A stretch of 5,148 bases of DNA, taken from NCBI GenBank assembly GCA_016194825.1, contig JACQAR010000104.1, positions 1-5,148 on the forward strand, written 5' to 3'. The translations under genes and the position numbers were made by a program. The notes beneath the pieces were generated by a model. That model had not been told where the DNA came from and searched no databases. It worked only from the letters and a program-made list of their open reading frames with translations. The stretch is from Chlamydiia bacterium (GTDB lineage Bacteria > Chlamydiota > Chlamydiia > Chlamydiales > SM23-39). This document shows positions 1 to 5,148 of the stretch, piece after piece. Within the stretch, counting starts at the first letter, position 1, and each line of letters starts with the position of its first letter.

Positions 1-416
1 TCGGGACGGCGTAATGGCTCTTCCCTAAAGATTCTGTTATTGGCAAAAAACTCCTCAATTCGCGACCGGTTTTGAGTAGCCGCTGCACCCAAGATGATCC
101 AGTCCCTTTCCGCTACCGGCTGCTGCAAGGGTGTTGCAAACAAGCGCCAGCCAGCAGCAATCCGGCCCCAGGTGGTGTCAGGATAGAACACAACTCGCAC
201 TGAGGGATCCAAAGAAGGCAACCCTCGAAACGGATGTCCAACCTCAGCAGGCCACTCTCCAAAACGATGCCCGACCGCAACATAGCGTAAATCAGGGCCT
301 TGTAAAGGGTTATCCACTCCCTCTAAAGAAACCTCTTGTTTGGGTTTTAACGAGGGCAGGTTGTGAAACGGCCCTCCACAACCTTCTAATGATCCTAACA
401 TCTGCGTAGCATTCAT
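1..416 (-). CDS. Unrecognised protein, N-terminal 138 residues (partial at window edge)
   Basis: An open frame on the minus strand starts at ATG 416 and runs without a stop to the left edge, so only the first 138 codons are visible. I do not recognise the family. The start is supported by AGGAGG (426-421) four bases upstream; another ATG at 420 lies in a frame that soon stops. The visible part begins MNATQMLGSLEGCGG, has no signal peptide or membrane segment, and is rich in Gly, Pro and aromatic residues, so it looks like a globular cytosolic protein. A motif of the form PF-x-x-LPSL-x-P occurs twice (residues 16-25 and 62-71), suggesting a duplicated unit. A later stretch contains VVFYPDTTWGRIAAGWRLF (about 75-93). 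It lies 67 bp downstream of the co-oriented HD-protein gene and could be cotranscribed with it. Coding is well supported by length, ribosome binding site and codon pattern; function is unknown. Confidence 0.72.
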   Translation of the reverse strand, partial: MNATQMLGSLEGCGGPFHNLPSLKPKQEVSLEGVDNPLQGPDLRYVAVGHRFGEWPAEVGHPFRGLPSLDPSVRVVFYPDTTWGRIAAGWRLFATPLQQPVAERDWIILGAAATQNRSRIEEFFANNRIFREEPLRRP

Positions 417-420
417 ACAT

Positions 421-426
421 CCTCCT
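421..426 (-). promoter_or_regulatory. Ribosome binding site of the unrecognised left-edge gene
   Basis: The minus strand reads AGGAGG, a perfect Shine-Dalgarno core, followed by ATGT and then the ATG at 416. The four-base spacing is a little short but acceptable. It decides between two overlapping ATGs: the one at 420 touches the site with zero spacing and opens a frame that closes within about 40 codons, so 416 is chosen. Confidence 0.75.
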
Positions 427-438
427 ATTTAGGCGTTC

Positions 439-462
439 ATTTTTAACAAAATTGTTAAAAAT
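439..462. repeat. AT-rich 24-bp palindrome between the HD-protein gene and the left-edge gene
   Basis: The arms ATTTTTAACAA (439-449) and TTGTTAAAAAT (452-462) are perfect reverse complements of 11 bp separated by AA. It lies after the stop of the HD-protein gene and upstream of the ribosome binding site of the next gene. It contains only one G-C pair per arm and lacks a clear GC stem plus U tract, so it is a poor intrinsic terminator. A protein-binding site or weak RNA hairpin controlling the downstream gene is more likely, but no clear -35/-10 pair could be placed around it. Confidence 0.6.
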
Positions 463-483
463 TGGAAAGCACCAAAGCTGCGA

Positions 484-2589
484 TCACTTTTTGGGATACT
501 TGACGCGGATGTGGTGGGCGAGCAGGAGTGTTTTGACGAGAGTTTTTTTGATGATGGCGAGTTCTTCAAACGTCAACTGGCAGTTGTCAAACTGCCCATC
601 TTCTTGCTTGTCAGAGATGATGCGTTGGATCGTCTTGGCCAACGTCGCCTCATTGGTCTCTTCCAAGGAGCGCGAAGCCGCTTCGACTGTATCGCAAATC
701 ATGATGATGCCCGATTCTCTAGACCGAGGACGAGGGCCGGGATAGCGAAACTGCCTCTCATCGACCTCTTCTTTCTTGCCCCCTCTGAGCTCCAGCTGTT
801 TGTGGTAGAAATAGTAGACAAGGGTCGTGCCGTGGTGCTCACGGATGATGTCGATGAAGGAATCAGGCAAGTGGTATTTGTGCGCCAGCATCACCCCATC
901 AATCACATGGGAGATGATGGCGTGGGTCGATTCCAGAGGCGTCAAGAGCTGGTGGATGTTCATTTCGCTCTGCTGGTTCTCTGTAAAAAATTGTGGGTTA
1001 TTGAGCTTGCCAATGTCGTGATAGAGCGTGGCGACGCGGCAAAAAAGGCCGTTGGCGCCGATCGCCTGTGCACAGGCTTCAGCCAAATTGGCGAGCACCA
1101 GAGAGTGCTGGTATGTGCCGGGGATTTCAGCGGCGAGGCGGCAGAGCAGCTCGCTGCTCGGGTCCATGTACTCCATAAGAGCCATATCAGTCACAACGCC
1201 AAAGAGCGATTCCAAAGCAGGCAGCAGACCAACGACAAGCACCGCAGTGGCGAGCAAAAAGATTAAAGAGGCTCCTACATCAGAAAAAAAGCTGACGCTA
1301 CTCATCTGCTTATCGCTCAACATGTAAGCAAAGAGAACTGGAATGGCTGAAAACCACGATTTCAAGCAGATTGCAAAGATTTGCTTGCGCTTGCGGATTG
1401 CTCGGCTACAGATGATCACTACGATGGAGGTGACTAGGTTTAAGATGAGGAAGCGGCTATGGTCCACAGCGAGACTGACAGAGAGAATGATCGATAAAAA
1501 GGTCGCCGCAAACAGGGCGATACGGGGTGACAACAGGATGCAAATCAGGATGGTCGCAAAAGGAGCGACAATCGGATAGCGGATCCCCTGGATCACCACG
1601 GAGCTGCTTTTTAGAAGCATATACTCAGTGAGCTTAGCAATCAGAAGGGTCAGGATGACGATGCAGACAAAAAGAGCGATTTGCTGTAACGATCGCAAAA
1701 AACTGGGTTGGCTGACCCGAAAATAAAGAGCACTAATCACCGTGAAAATGAGGGCGAGGAGCAGGCTTGAAACAATGGTCCGCGCATGGGTCAGCTGCCG
1801 ATTGTCCGATAGCGTCTGTTTCATTGCCTGCATCATCGCAATATGCCGCTGCGTGATCCGCTCTCCTTGATCGATGATCCTTGTCCCTGCCTGCACCCGT
1901 GTCATCTTCTCGGGAATGGCACGCGTCACGCTGGCTCGAAGAGAATGCTCTAAAGTCGTATCTTCCACCAAAGTCCAGCTCTGCTGCTGAAACGATCGGA
2001 GAACATAGGAGATCGTTTGGGGGTGATAGGCGTCGTTTTTTGCCATCCGCTCTGCGATTTTCTTCCAGAACGTCTCAGGAAGGACGATGGGGATCTCTTC
2101 TCCCTTAGCCTTCCATTCAAAATAATGGCTATCGGGCAAATTGAGCTCGCGGATCTTTTGGAGCGTTCTCGGATCGGTGAAGCGCGCCTCAAAAAGCTCT
2201 GTTTCTAACTCGTCGGCCGCCTTATACATCTCTTCGAAGGTGCTATAGGGGGAGGCTTCTCTCCATTCTTTGGAGCGGATCATCTTCTCTTCCAAATCGT
2301 TGCGCGCATCTCTCAGCTCGCGATCATCGATTTGGTAGATCGCTCCAATATCGCCGGCCCCTTGCTGTTTGAGGATGAAGGTCGATTCGTAATCAGGAAA
2401 CTCAAAGTCTACAGTAGCAACAACATAACGACCTGCAATCGCATTGAGTTCAAGTACTTCAAAGCGCACCTCGCGAAAGTGGACAAACAGGGCCAAGCAG
2501 ATGAAACAGACAAAACCAACGATGATTCTCCACCCGCGATGATTGGAGGAGAGCCACTCGCGCCAGCCATGCCGGAGCTCTTCATTCAT
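484..2589 (-). CDS. Membrane HD-domain phosphodiesterase, PgpH/YqfF-like (7TM-HD family; probable c-di-AMP hydrolase)
   Basis: A 701-residue protein with the full architecture of the 7TM-HD family, whose characterised member PgpH of Listeria hydrolyses c-di-AMP to pApA. Residues 20-38 form an N-terminal membrane helix. Residues about 39-269 form the extracytoplasmic 7TMR-HDED region. Seven hydrophobic segments follow (about 270-290, 300-320, 337-355, 356-375, 379-395, 404-424, 437-458), then a cytoplasmic HD domain (about 480-695). Metal ligands are all visible: H495 in GTYQHS, H524-D525 in YHDIGK, H556, H585-H586 in EHHGT, and D633 in ICDTVEAASRS. The conserved FRYPGPRPRSRESGI stretch (614-628) precedes the last ligand. 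The length is close to the usual 700 or so, so it looks intact and active. The ATG at 2589 gives a sensible N terminus, but no strong Shine-Dalgarno precedes it. It is divergent from dnaX. Family is confident; c-di-AMP as substrate is inferred from homologues. Confidence 0.93.
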   Translation of the reverse strand: MNEELRHGWREWLSSNHRGWRIIVGFVCFICLALFVHFREVRFEVLELNAIAGRYVVATVDFEFPDYESTFILKQQGAGDIGAIYQIDDRELRDARNDLEEKMIRSKEWREASPYSTFEEMYKAADELETELFEARFTDPRTLQKIRELNLPDSHYFEWKAKGEEIPIVLPETFWKKIAERMAKNDAYHPQTISYVLRSFQQQSWTLVEDTTLEHSLRASVTRAIPEKMTRVQAGTRIIDQGERITQRHIAMMQAMKQTLSDNRQLTHARTIVSSLLLALIFTVISALYFRVSQPSFLRSLQQIALFVCIVILTLLIAKLTEYMLLKSSSVVIQGIRYPIVAPFATILICILLSPRIALFAATFLSIILSVSLAVDHSRFLILNLVTSIVVIICSRAIRKRKQIFAICLKSWFSAIPVLFAYMLSDKQMSSVSFFSDVGASLIFLLATAVLVVGLLPALESLFGVVTDMALMEYMDPSSELLCRLAAEIPGTYQHSLVLANLAEACAQAIGANGLFCRVATLYHDIGKLNNPQFFTENQQSEMNIHQLLTPLESTHAIISHVIDGVMLAHKYHLPDSFIDIIREHHGTTLVYYFYHKQLELRGGKKEEVDERQFRYPGPRPRSRESGIIMICDTVEAASRSLEETNEATLAKTIQRIISDKQEDGQFDNCQLTFEELAIIKKTLVKTLLLAHHIRVKYPKK

Positions 2590-2642
2590 TATATTGACTT
2601 TACCAAAAAGCGGGTTTTTTGAAGAATCAAGAGAACCAGACG
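2590..2642. promoter_or_regulatory. Divergent intergenic control region between the HD-protein gene and dnaX
   Basis: These 53 bp must hold the start signals for both outward-facing genes unless promoters lie inside the neighbouring coding sequence. On the plus strand TTGACT (2594-2599) is a good -35 candidate for dnaX, but the hexamer 17 bp downstream (TTTTGA, 2617-2622) is a poor -10. On the minus strand TTGATT (2629-2624) could be a -35 for the HD gene with only weak -10 choices. A 5-bp A/T dyad flanks GCGGG (2605-2619). Neither gene has a strong ribosome binding site here. Confidence 0.35.
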
Positions 2643-4112
2643 ATGTCCAAGTATCAGATTTTAGCTAGACGCTACCGCCCTCAAAAGTTTGTAGAAGTAG
2701 TAGGCCAAGAAGCGGCCGTTACTACCCTCAAAAACGCCATTCGCCTATCTCAAGTGGCCCATGGCTACCTCTTTTGCGGCTCTCGGGGGGTAGGTAAAAC
2801 GACGCTGGCCCGCCTATTTGCCAAGGCGCTCAACTGCCCAGAAAAAGGCACCGACTGCGAACCATGCGGCCGATGCGCCTCTTGCCAAGAGATCGCGTTC
2901 GGCCAGAGCCTCGATGTGATCGAGATCGACGGCGCCTCGAATCGCGGAATTGACGACATCCGCCAGATCAATGAAACCGTCGGCTACGCCCCTAGCTCGG
3001 GCCAGTACAAGATCTACATCATCGACGAAGTGCACATGCTCACAAAAGAGGCATTCAATGCTCTTCTCAAGACCCTGGAAGAGCCTCCTGAAAAGGCCAA
3101 ATTCTTCTTTGCGACCACAGAACCTCATAAAGTCCCCTCGACAATCCTCAGCCGCTGCCAACGCTTTGATCTGCATCGCCTCTCCATTCCACAGATGACC
3201 GCCAAGCTCGATCAGATTGCCCGCGAATTGAACCGTGCCATCGAGCCCGAGGCGCTCTATCTCATCGCCTCTTTTGCTGACGGGAGTTTGCGCGATGCCG
3301 AATCGCTCCTCGATCAAATCTTCTGTTTTTCCCAAGAGAGCCAAGTCAGCGGCAATACGGTGCGCCAAATGCTGGGCCTCATGCCCCAAGAGAGCCTGTT
3401 TGCACTCGACAGAGCTTTTTCTGAGCTAAAAACGGCCTACGCCTTTGAGCTCGTGGCCCAGCTTTACCAGACAGGTAAAGACATGGCCCATTTTTTTGAG
3501 CAGCTGATTGAACATTATCGGATCATTGCCCTCTGTAAGACCCTCGGTGAAAAAGCGCTGCCCTCCGAAATAGCAGCCCGCTACCAACAGGCGACAGGGC
3601 TCTACACCGCTTCTCAAACGTTGTATATCCTCGACTATCTACTCCAAGGAGAAGCCCGCTTTTCTTCGAGTCTGTCTCCCCGTATTTTCCTGGAAGCCGC
3701 GCTGCTTCACATCATCCGGAGCAAAAACCGGATCCCCGTCGAAGTGCTCGTCAAGAAACTCACTGAACTCGAAGAGGCGCTCCTCGCTTCTGATGCGCAA
3801 GGAATAGAGCCTGCCCGCGAGCCGAAACCGACGACGCTCCAGCCTCCGATCGAAGAGCCAGATCCAGAACCAGCACCGGAACCCGACCCTATTGGGATTC
3901 CTCCCCCTACTCTCAAACCTGTCCCTTTTCGTCCTCAAGCCACGCTGGCCGCACCGAAGCCAGAGCCCGCTCCTCCACCGCCCGCACCAATCGCCCCCTT
4001 GGCTACCCCCACTCCCGCCTTTGTCGAAGCAGACGCCAAACACCCCAGCCACTACGACACCCTCATGCGCTTTGCCGCTGTCGAGCTCGAAGGGAATCTG
4101 CGCCGAGAATAA
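2643..4112 (+). CDS. dnaX: DNA polymerase III subunit gamma/tau (clamp-loader ATPase DnaX)
   Basis: A 489-residue protein that forms the motor subunits of the clamp loader, which opens and loads the sliding clamp onto primed DNA. It begins MSKYQILARRYRPQKFVEVV, the classic DnaX N terminus, which favours ATG 2643 over an in-frame TTG at 2619 that would only add eight unrelated residues. The Walker A motif GSRGVGKT lies at 46-53. A zinc module has C65, C75, C78 and C81, with an extra C72. Walker B is IIDE (126-129), sensor 1 ATTE (157-160), the arginine-finger SRC motif 170-172, and sensor 2 GSLRDA (214-219). The helical collar domain runs to about 375. Residues about 389-459 are a proline- and acidic-rich linker, ending in a short segment with YDTLMRFAAVELEG. 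The length lies between E. coli gamma (431) and tau (643). No obvious slippery frameshift site was seen. It is followed by a strong hairpin. Confidence 0.96.
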   Translation: MSKYQILARRYRPQKFVEVVGQEAAVTTLKNAIRLSQVAHGYLFCGSRGVGKTTLARLFAKALNCPEKGTDCEPCGRCASCQEIAFGQSLDVIEIDGASNRGIDDIRQINETVGYAPSSGQYKIYIIDEVHMLTKEAFNALLKTLEEPPEKAKFFFATTEPHKVPSTILSRCQRFDLHRLSIPQMTAKLDQIARELNRAIEPEALYLIASFADGSLRDAESLLDQIFCFSQESQVSGNTVRQMLGLMPQESLFALDRAFSELKTAYAFELVAQLYQTGKDMAHFFEQLIEHYRIIALCKTLGEKALPSEIAARYQQATGLYTASQTLYILDYLLQGEARFSSSLSPRIFLEAALLHIIRSKNRIPVEVLVKKLTELEEALLASDAQGIEPAREPKPTTLQPPIEEPDPEPAPEPDPIGIPPPTLKPVPFRPQATLAAPKPEPAPPPPAPIAPLATPTPAFVEADAKHPSHYDTLMRFAAVELEGNLRRE

Positions 4113-4134
4113 AAGTCGGTCTAAGAAAGTAGAT

Positions 4135-4150
4135 AGGCGATCTCTCGCCT
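4135..4150 (+). repeat. Small hairpin after dnaX (6-bp stem, TCTC loop)
   Basis: AGGCGA (4135-4140) and TCGCCT (4145-4150) pair perfectly around a TCTC loop, 22 bp after the dnaX stop. It has no following T run, so alone it is not a terminator. It runs directly into the pentamer-like stretch beginning at 4151. Confidence 0.5.
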
Positions 4151-4170
4151 TCGCTTCGCTTTGCTCGCTC
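4151..4170. repeat. Short degenerate pentamer repeat (TCGCT-like)
   Basis: The stretch reads TCGCT, TCGCT, TTGCT, CGCTC in succession: three near-identical pentamers followed by a shifted copy. It sits between the small hairpin and the large hairpin downstream of dnaX. Such low-complexity CGCTT-type runs are often part of dispersed intergenic repeats, but only one copy is present here, so dispersal cannot be judged. Confidence 0.4.
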
Positions 4171-4179
4171 AGTTGAGTA

Positions 4180-4249
4180 CCGATGAGTTCTGGTTGCCCG
4201 AAGCAGGCAACCAGAACTCATCGGCATGCTAAGAAAAGTTTGCTTTTTT
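4180..4249 (+). terminator. Probable dnaX transcription terminator: perfect 19-bp hairpin plus downstream T tract
   Basis: The arm CCGATGAGTTCTGGTTGCC (4180-4198) and its exact reverse complement (4206-4224) enclose the 7-base loop CGAAGCA. The stem is long and stable. Six T residues follow at 4244-4249, but 19 bases separate them from the stem rather than lying next to it. A second small A/T hairpin (GAAAAG, TTTG, CTTTTT-like, about 4233-4248) leads straight into that T tract. The layout fits the end of the dnaX transcript, on the plus strand only; the minus strand lacks a T tract after the stem. The long perfect stem could instead be an intergenic repeat element or an RNA 3' stabiliser. Confidence 0.6.
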
Positions 4250-4273
4250 CCCTCTTCCTTCTCCGCCCCTCCC
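4243..4273. other. Pyrimidine-rich tract in the dnaX-to-toxin gap
   Basis: All bases from 4243 to 4264 are C or T, and the run continues to 4273 with a single G at 4265. It is followed by a small CCCG/CGGG dyad (4271-4274 and 4278-4281). It may only be the tail of the terminator region; no open frame or RNA gene is recognised in 4113-4312. Confidence 0.4.
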
Positions 4274-4312
4274 GTTGCGGGCGTAAAAATTCAGCTTCTC
4301 TTCAATAAAGAC

Positions 4313-4340
4313 TTGCATTGTACCATATATCTGTTACAAT
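4313..4340 (+). promoter_or_regulatory. Promoter of the toxin-antitoxin operon
   Basis: TTGCAT (4313-4318) matches the -35 consensus at four of six positions and TACAAT (4335-4340) matches the -10 at five of six, with a 16-bp spacer. This is the best vegetative-type promoter in the window. The -10 box overlaps the toxin ATG (4339-4341), so transcription should begin near 4345-4349, past that ATG. Confidence 0.65.
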
Positions 4341-4341
4341 G
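4316..4341. promoter_or_regulatory. Palindromic operator within the toxin-antitoxin promoter
   Basis: A 26-bp dyad centred between 4328 and 4329. The outer arms CATTGTA (4316-4322) and TACAATG (4335-4341) are perfect complements, and the inner CA/TG and central ATAT also pair; 11 of 13 positions are complementary. It covers the -35/-10 spacer and most of both boxes, so a bound dimer would block RNA polymerase. HTH antitoxins of HigA type typically repress their own operon through such palindromes, so the antitoxin at 4721 is the obvious candidate ligand. Confidence 0.65.
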
Positions 4342-4731
4342 GAACCCGTGAAGCAGCGTATTGCCTATCAAGGATCAGCTTTCGTCATCGAGTGGTTTTT
4401 CGATCAGGATATGAAAAGCCAGGCTTTAGAATATTTTTTAGAACTAAATGATAATAGACAAGATCAAGTCATGAAACTTTTCAAACTTATGGGAGAAAGA
4501 GGAAAAATTAATAATATTACAAAATTCCGAAATGAAGACGACGGAATCTACGCATTCAAACCACAACCGGATCGATTTTTATGTTTTTTCCGCAAAGGGA
4601 AAAAGATTGTGGTGACGAATGCCTTTGAAAAAAAACAAGACAAACTCCCACAGTCAGAAAAAGACAGGGCCTTAAGAGCCATGAAAGACTACGATGCCCG
4701 AGTTGAAGGAGGAATATATTATGGAAAATGA
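4339..4731 (+). CDS. RelE/HigB-type toxin, Gp49-like family (probable mRNA interferase)
   Basis: A 130-residue protein resembling the phage Gp49-like branch of the RelE/ParE superfamily, whose HigB members cut mRNA on the ribosome. An N-terminal strand (RIAYQGSAFVIEWFF, about 7-21) is followed by helices (23-52). The typical core comes next: KFRNEDDGIYAFKP (62-75), RFLCFFRKGKKIVVTNAF (79-96) and the FEKKQDKLPQSEKDRA helix entry (96-111). The C-terminal helix ends in RAMKDYDAR. The basic residues R64, R79, R85 and K86 could be active-site residues, but this is inference. Toxin precedes antitoxin, as in higBA, and the genes overlap by 11 bp. The start is uncertain: ATG 4339 has no ribosome binding site and lies inside the -10 box. 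GTG 4348 would fit a leaderless transcript and TTG 4318 is less likely. It is clearly more AT-rich than dnaX (35% G+C in one 60-base sample), suggesting acquisition. Confidence 0.85.
   Translation: MEPVKQRIAYQGSAFVIEWFFDQDMKSQALEYFLELNDNRQDQVMKLFKLMGERGKINNITKFRNEDDGIYAFKPQPDRFLCFFRKGKKIVVTNAFEKKQDKLPQSEKDRALRAMKDYDARVEGGIYYGK
4706..4712 (+). promoter_or_regulatory. Ribosome binding site of the antitoxin
   Basis: AAGGAGG lies inside the end of the toxin gene, 8 bases before ATG 4721. It selects this start over the in-frame ATG at 4694, which has no such signal. A strong site for the antitoxin next to a toxin start without one would favour excess antitoxin. Confidence 0.85.
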
Positions 4732-5086
4732 CACTCTATCTACCTATGATCAGTTAATGAAAGATGCAAAACGACGTCGAAAATTTGATGAAGAATACCG
4801 ACAACTTGTACTCGTAGAAATTCTCATTCCTATCCTTGAAAAAAGTGAGATTCCAGTAAGAACTCTAGCTAAAGCAGCAGGAGTGTCCCCAACCATCATT
4901 CAAGAAATCAAATCAGGAAAAAAGGAAGGGATTTCTTATCTTACTTTTTTATCGATTCTCGAGGCATTAGGATATAGCGCAAGAATTCAGATCAGTAAAT
5001 CCCGTCATCCACGAATACGACGATCTCGCCTGCCTAAAAAAATACAGCAACCAAGAAGGGCACGGAAACTGAGATCCTTTCATTAA
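4721..5086 (+). CDS. HTH antitoxin of the RelE/HigB-type pair (XRE/HigA-like), with basic C-terminal tail
   Basis: A 121-residue protein that should bind and neutralise the toxin encoded just upstream and repress the shared promoter. Residues 1-42 are helical and charged (LMKDAKRRRKFDEEYRQLVL at about 12-31), and probably hold part of the toxin-binding surface. A helix-turn-helix of XRE type spans about 43-84: IPVRTLAKAAGVSPTIIQEI, with the recognition helix around SPTIIQEIKSG, then the SYLTFLSILEALGY helix. The last 29 residues (93-121) are very basic, with 13 Lys or Arg (RIRRSR, PKK, PRRARK), which is not usual for HigA. Translation is probably coupled to the toxin: the start codon lies 11 bp inside the toxin gene and is preceded by a strong ribosome binding site. 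Like the toxin gene it looks AT-richer than dnaX. HTH antitoxin is a confident call; exact subfamily is less sure. Confidence 0.86.
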   Translation: MENDTLSTYDQLMKDAKRRRKFDEEYRQLVLVEILIPILEKSEIPVRTLAKAAGVSPTIIQEIKSGKKEGISYLTFLSILEALGYSARIQISKSRHPRIRRSRLPKKIQQPRRARKLRSFH

Positions 5087-5148
5087 TTCTTATGACTTTT
5101 AGGTATGCTCACAGGTCGAAAGACACTACCAAACTCCCAACTTTTGAA

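Noticed and set aside
131..409. A 92-codon plus-strand frame at the left edge
   Set aside because: It overlaps the minus-strand gene that has a perfect ribosome binding site; its protein is low-complexity and unlike any family.
307..420. ATG 420 (minus strand) as the start of the left-edge gene
   Set aside because: It abuts the AGGAGG with no spacing and its frame stops after about 38 codons.
511..1266. A 251-codon open frame on the plus strand opposite the HD-protein gene
   Set aside because: It is antisense to the conserved HD domain, resembles no family and has no convincing ribosome binding site; the minus-strand frame has all catalytic motifs.
2588..2593. Perfect TATAAT on the minus strand at the start of the HD-protein gene
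   Set aside because: It overlaps the ATG, has no good -35 at the right distance, and would start transcription inside the gene, where the next in-frame Met is past residue 100.
2619..2642. TTG 2619 as the dnaX start
   Set aside because: It adds eight residues unlike DnaX N termini and lies within the likely promoter; ATG 2643 gives the family's usual beginning.
2814..3389. A 191-codon open frame on the minus strand opposite dnaX
   Set aside because: It mirrors the ATPase domain of dnaX; long antisense frames are expected in GC-rich coding sequence.
2619..4112. Programmed frameshift making two DnaX forms
   Set aside because: No A-AAA-AAG type slippery heptamer with a following hairpin was seen near the collar-linker boundary; a single product is the simpler reading.
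5083..5148. A 21-codon minus-strand frame entering from the right edge and ending against the antitoxin stop, and short plus-strand frames from ATG 5092 and ATG 5105
   Set aside because: All are too short to distinguish from chance, have no clear ribosome binding site or family motif, and run off the window; the last 62 bases are left unassigned.

Overview
This window reads as a chromosomal segment of a bacterium. It holds a conserved two-gene divergent block (a membrane c-di-AMP phosphodiesterase-like HD protein and the DNA polymerase III gamma/tau subunit), followed by a compact AT-rich toxin-antitoxin cassette. The HD protein and the sequence near the end of DnaX remind me of environmental (Chlamydia-like) Chlamydiae. 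That is recollection of family style only, could not be checked here, and another bacterial phylum is possible. Core genes are moderately GC-rich (60-base samples of dnaX gave 62-65% G+C and one of the HD gene 43%), while a 60-base sample of the toxin gene gave 35%.

Layout. Positions 1-416 (minus strand) carry the first 138 codons of an unrecognised soluble protein that runs off the left edge. Its start is set by an AGGAGG ribosome binding site. A 67-bp gap containing a 24-bp AT-only-cored palindrome separates it from the upstream co-oriented gene at 484-2589, a 701-residue 7TM-HD protein of the PgpH/YqfF type. That gene is transcribed away from dnaX (2643-4112, plus strand) and the two share a 53-bp divergent spacer. 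DnaX has a complete clamp-loader ATPase and a long proline-rich C-terminal extension.

The 226 bp after dnaX are non-coding and rich in structure: a 6-bp hairpin, a run of TCGCT-like pentamers, a perfect 19-bp-stem hairpin and then a T tract, followed by a pyrimidine-rich stretch. This is the likely end of the dnaX transcript. Next comes a toxin-first pair: a RelE/HigB (Gp49-like) toxin (4339-4731) overlapping by 11 bp an HTH antitoxin (4721-5086). The promoter of the pair (TTGCAT, 16 bp, TACAAT) is almost exactly filled by a 26-bp imperfect palindrome, a textbook arrangement for repression by the antitoxin. The -10 box overlaps the toxin ATG, so the toxin mRNA may be leaderless and start at the GTG at 4348. 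The antitoxin also has an unusual strongly basic C-terminal tail. The last 62 bases hold nothing I can call.

How the genes work together: DnaX and the HD protein are housekeeping functions (replication; second-messenger turnover at the membrane) with no evident direct link beyond sharing an intergenic control region. The toxin-antitoxin pair looks like an acquired, self-regulated module sitting behind the dnaX terminator.
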